64,000 bases of DNA from Spongiimicrobium salis (GTDB lineage Bacteria > Bacteroidota > Bacteroidia > Flavobacteriales > Flavobacteriaceae), in assembly GCF_043678055.1 (NCBI RefSeq), contig NZ_JBHEQA010000002.1:372001-436000 (forward strand), read 5' to 3'. Below the pieces are notes generated by a model that saw only the letters and a program-made list of their open reading frames with translations, was not told where the DNA came from and made no database searches. Position 1 is the stretch's first letter; each line of letters begins with the position of its first letter. The translations under genes and the position numbers were made by a program. This document shows, piece by piece, positions 62,052 through 64,000 of this stretch.

Positions 62052-64000
62052 CTAATTTAGATCTTTTAATAGCGTTTCTACCGCTTTTTGTAATTGAGTA
62101 TCTTGTTTTTTTGCTTTGTCGTCGGGATTGTTATTGACCAAAATATCCGGTACTGCAGGTCCTAATTCCATGTTTTCCTGCGTGGCCTTTACGTACCAAC
62201 CCCTAAACGGCATACGGACAAAAGAACCATCGATCAAACCTCTTCCTCCTGTGGATATTACGGCACCAAAAGTAGCTTCGCCGACCAATTTCCCAATACC
62301 AAGGGTCTTAAAGGCGTGGGCAAAAATCTCAGCATTGGAATAGCTGGTGTGATTGCTAATGGCTATGGATGGCTTGGTCCAGGAAGCCAAGGGCAAACGC
62401 TCGCTATAAGGATAGTAGTTAACAAACTTTTTATGCTCAGTGGCCAAGTTTTTTGCAGCACCTCGTGGTACGGTATAGGCGTGTTGCCGCACATTTAAAA
62501 CGGCCATTAAATAGTCGGTGGTCCAGCCGCCTCCATTGTAGCGCACATCAATGACAATGCCTTCCTTACCTAAGCCCGCAGCGGTCAATTCTCTTTCAAA
62601 ACGCTCAAAACTGGTCCAGTTCATGCCTTGAATATGAATATACCCCAATCTGCCGTTGGAGTACTTTTCCGTAAGGCGTTTCCGTTCTTTTACCCAGGCA
62701 TTGTAATTTTCCAAACGATTACTGTTCTTAGGTCTGATCACAACCTCTCGGGTGTTATTTTTATTTTTGACTTCCAAGTATATTTTTTCATTGGCAGTCC
62801 CGGTCAGCAGGCTATAAAAATTGGTTTTGGCTTTAAGTTTTTCTCCGTTGACGGCAGTAATGATATCTCCCGGGCTTAATTTGCTCGTTCCCCTATCCGC
62901 GGGCATATTGGGAATCACTCCCAGTACTTTTAAATTCCCATTTTTCTGAGGTTCCAGTTCCAGACCAAGCTGGCCTGTGGATTCGCGTTGCAAATCTTCT
63001 CGTTGTCTGCCTCCCCGTAATCCCATATGGCTCGCGTTGATCTGCCCTAACATCCAGTTGAAAATTCTTTGGAAATCGGCTCTGGTAGAAGCTTTCATCG
63101 CTAAAGGTTTGTATTTCTTTTTTAGGGAAGTCCAATCTTGTCCATGAAAATCGGGATCATAAAAACCGTCATTGATGGCTTTCCAAGCTTCTTCAAAAAT
63201 CTGATCGGATTCCAGTGCATAATTGATATCCATCCGAGCTAAAGTCGGAAGATTTTCAGACTTGTCGCTCGCAAGGTTGATTCGTGCCAGATTTCCTCTT
63301 GATTTGGTATAATACAATTGGTTGTGTTTCTTGTTCAACACGATATTGGAAGGACGAGTATTTCCTTTGGTGATTTCTTTTCTATCCTTTCCGTCCCACT
63401 TGATTTTATACAGATCAGAAGTAATACTTTCATTTCCTCTCCCTCCATTTCCGGTGACATAATAGAAGGTTTTACCATCCTTGGAAATGGCCTGGACAAA
63501 TTCCCCTCCTGTATAAGAAGTTACTTGGTTTTGCCGTTCATGAATATCTTCAAAGTCGATACGAACAACCGCCTCGGTAGCCTTGTCTTCTTTTTTCGCC
63601 CCTTCCTTAGCCCTATTGGAAGAGTCTTCTGCTTCTTCTTCCCAATCCTGGGCTGTTTTTTCCCAATCTTCCTTATTGAGCCATACAAACCAAACATCGT
63701 AATCACTATTATTACGGTTTGAGGAAAAGGCCAATTTTTTTCCATCCTTACTCCAGATCGGATTTCTGTCTTGTTTTGGGTGTAGGGATACGTTGACGGG
63801 TTTTTGGGAGTTGTCTGCCCTATGGATATAAATTTCATCGTTAAAATCTAAATTGCCTAGGCTATAGGCCAACCATTTTGAATCTGGGGACCATGAAACA
63901 CCTCCTGGAGTGTCCCAACCATCTAAAAGTATTTTTTCATTAGACAATTTCCCGTTTTCATTAATGGCGGCAACAATAAGTTTTCCCCTACCTCGTATAA
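62052..64000 (-). CDS. Tricorn-like S41 protease (5' end outside the window)
   Basis: The frame is open to the right edge, so only the 3' 649 codons or so are present; a TTG at 63947 is not a believable start. N-terminal part: PD40 propeller blades (VSWSPDSKWLAYS, IWSKDGKKLAFSSN, FVQAISKDGKTFYYVTG). Then a C1-like helical region, a PDZ domain (GDIITAVNGEKL) and the S41 protease core with catalytic Ser in YSNAEIFAHAF and GIVIDVRYNGGGW. Periplasmic degradation of peptides is likely. Confidence 0.9.
   Translation of the reverse strand, partial: IRGRGKLIVAAINENGKLSNEKILLDGWDTPGGVSWSPDSKWLAYSLGNLDFNDEIYIHRADNSQKPVNVSLHPKQDRNPIWSKDGKKLAFSSNRNNSDYDVWFVWLNKEDWEKTAQDWEEEAEDSSNRAKEGAKKEDKATEAVVRIDFEDIHERQNQVTSYTGGEFVQAISKDGKTFYYVTGNGGRGNESITSDLYKIKWDGKDRKEITKGNTRPSNIVLNKKHNQLYYTKSRGNLARINLASDKSENLPTLARMDINYALESDQIFEEAWKAINDGFYDPDFHGQDWTSLKKKYKPLAMKASTRADFQRIFNWMLGQINASHMGLRGGRQREDLQRESTGQLGLELEPQKNGNLKVLGVIPNMPADRGTSKLSPGDIITAVNGEKLKAKTNFYSLLTGTANEKIYLEVKNKNNTREVVIRPKNSNRLENYNAWVKERKRLTEKYSNGRLGYIHIQGMNWTSFERFERELTAAGLGKEGIVIDVRYNGGGWTTDYLMAVLNVRQHAYTVPRGAAKNLATEHKKFVNYYPYSERLPLASWTKPSIAISNHTSYSNAEIFAHAFKTLGIGKLVGEATFGAVISTGGRGLIDGSFVRMPFRGWYVKATQENMELGPAVPDILVNNNPDDKAKKQDTQLQKAVETLLKDLN

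Overview
This window reads as chromosomal DNA of a marine-type member of the Flavobacteriaceae (Bacteroidota). The base composition is AT-rich. Many signal peptides end in a short Ala-Gln motif, and several families are typical of Bacteroidota: DUF3667, DUF4251, DUF2652, DUF6503, LytTR/LytS regulatory pairs, PadR-linked large ABC permeases and tricorn-like S41 peptidases. A few upstream regions carry the Bacteroidota promoter element TAnnTTTG. The genus is not assigned. I saw no rRNA, tRNA, CRISPR array, insertion sequence or prophage.

Layout. 0-15 kb: a DAACS symporter, a DUF2652 protein, a very large Asp-box propeller protein, a TPMT-like methyltransferase, peptide deformylase (def), a DinB protein, a LytS/LytTR pair, an EreA-like secreted protein, a CocE/TPR operon, a membrane LytTR regulator and a DUF3052 protein. 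15-25 kb: small stress or metabolic proteins (GlcG-like, DUF6265, VOC), a membrane AraC regulator, a CPBP protease, a LamG lipoprotein, a cupin-SDR-SDR operon, a block of nested intergenic repeats (21.8-22.3 kb), a DUF3667 protein and a secreted M28 peptidase. 25.3-26.5 kb: a leftward array of very small peptide genes, the most unusual content of the window. 26.7-32.5 kb: DUF4251, an EamA transporter, two simple-repeat tracts with an assembly gap, an MFS exporter, TerC and a co-transcribed unknown membrane protein.

33-43 kb: an ankyrin/PD40 protein beside a LytS/LytTR pair, then a more AT-rich stretch with an AlkC-like protein, a YHS protein, two tandem NTF2-like proteins, an AraC regulator, an SDR, a DUF6503 protein and a TetR regulator. 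Three near-identical palindromes tie the TetR gene to two neighbouring promoters. 43-53 kb: a secreted DinB protein, a PD40/beta-lactamase fusion, an esterase with TPR, another LytS/LytTR pair, PldA, DUF427, a Crp/Fnr regulator and a 2OG-oxygenase/WD40 fusion. 53-64 kb: a PadR regulator with its ABC permease, an ECF sigma operon, a serine hydrolase, gene relics, an NlpC/P60 lipoprotein and the 3' part of a tricorn-like S41 protease that runs off the window.

The small peptide array at 25371-26370 (minus strand) holds at least three copies of a 29-codon gene, at least two copies of a 36-codon gene interrupted by a sequencing gap, and one 34-codon relative. The peptides are strongly basic. Differences between the most diverged 29-codon copies are nearly all synonymous in this one frame, which argues for real, selected peptides. 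The array ends in a strong intrinsic terminator, so it looks like a self-contained transcription unit. No modification enzyme or dedicated transporter sits beside it and its function is unknown.
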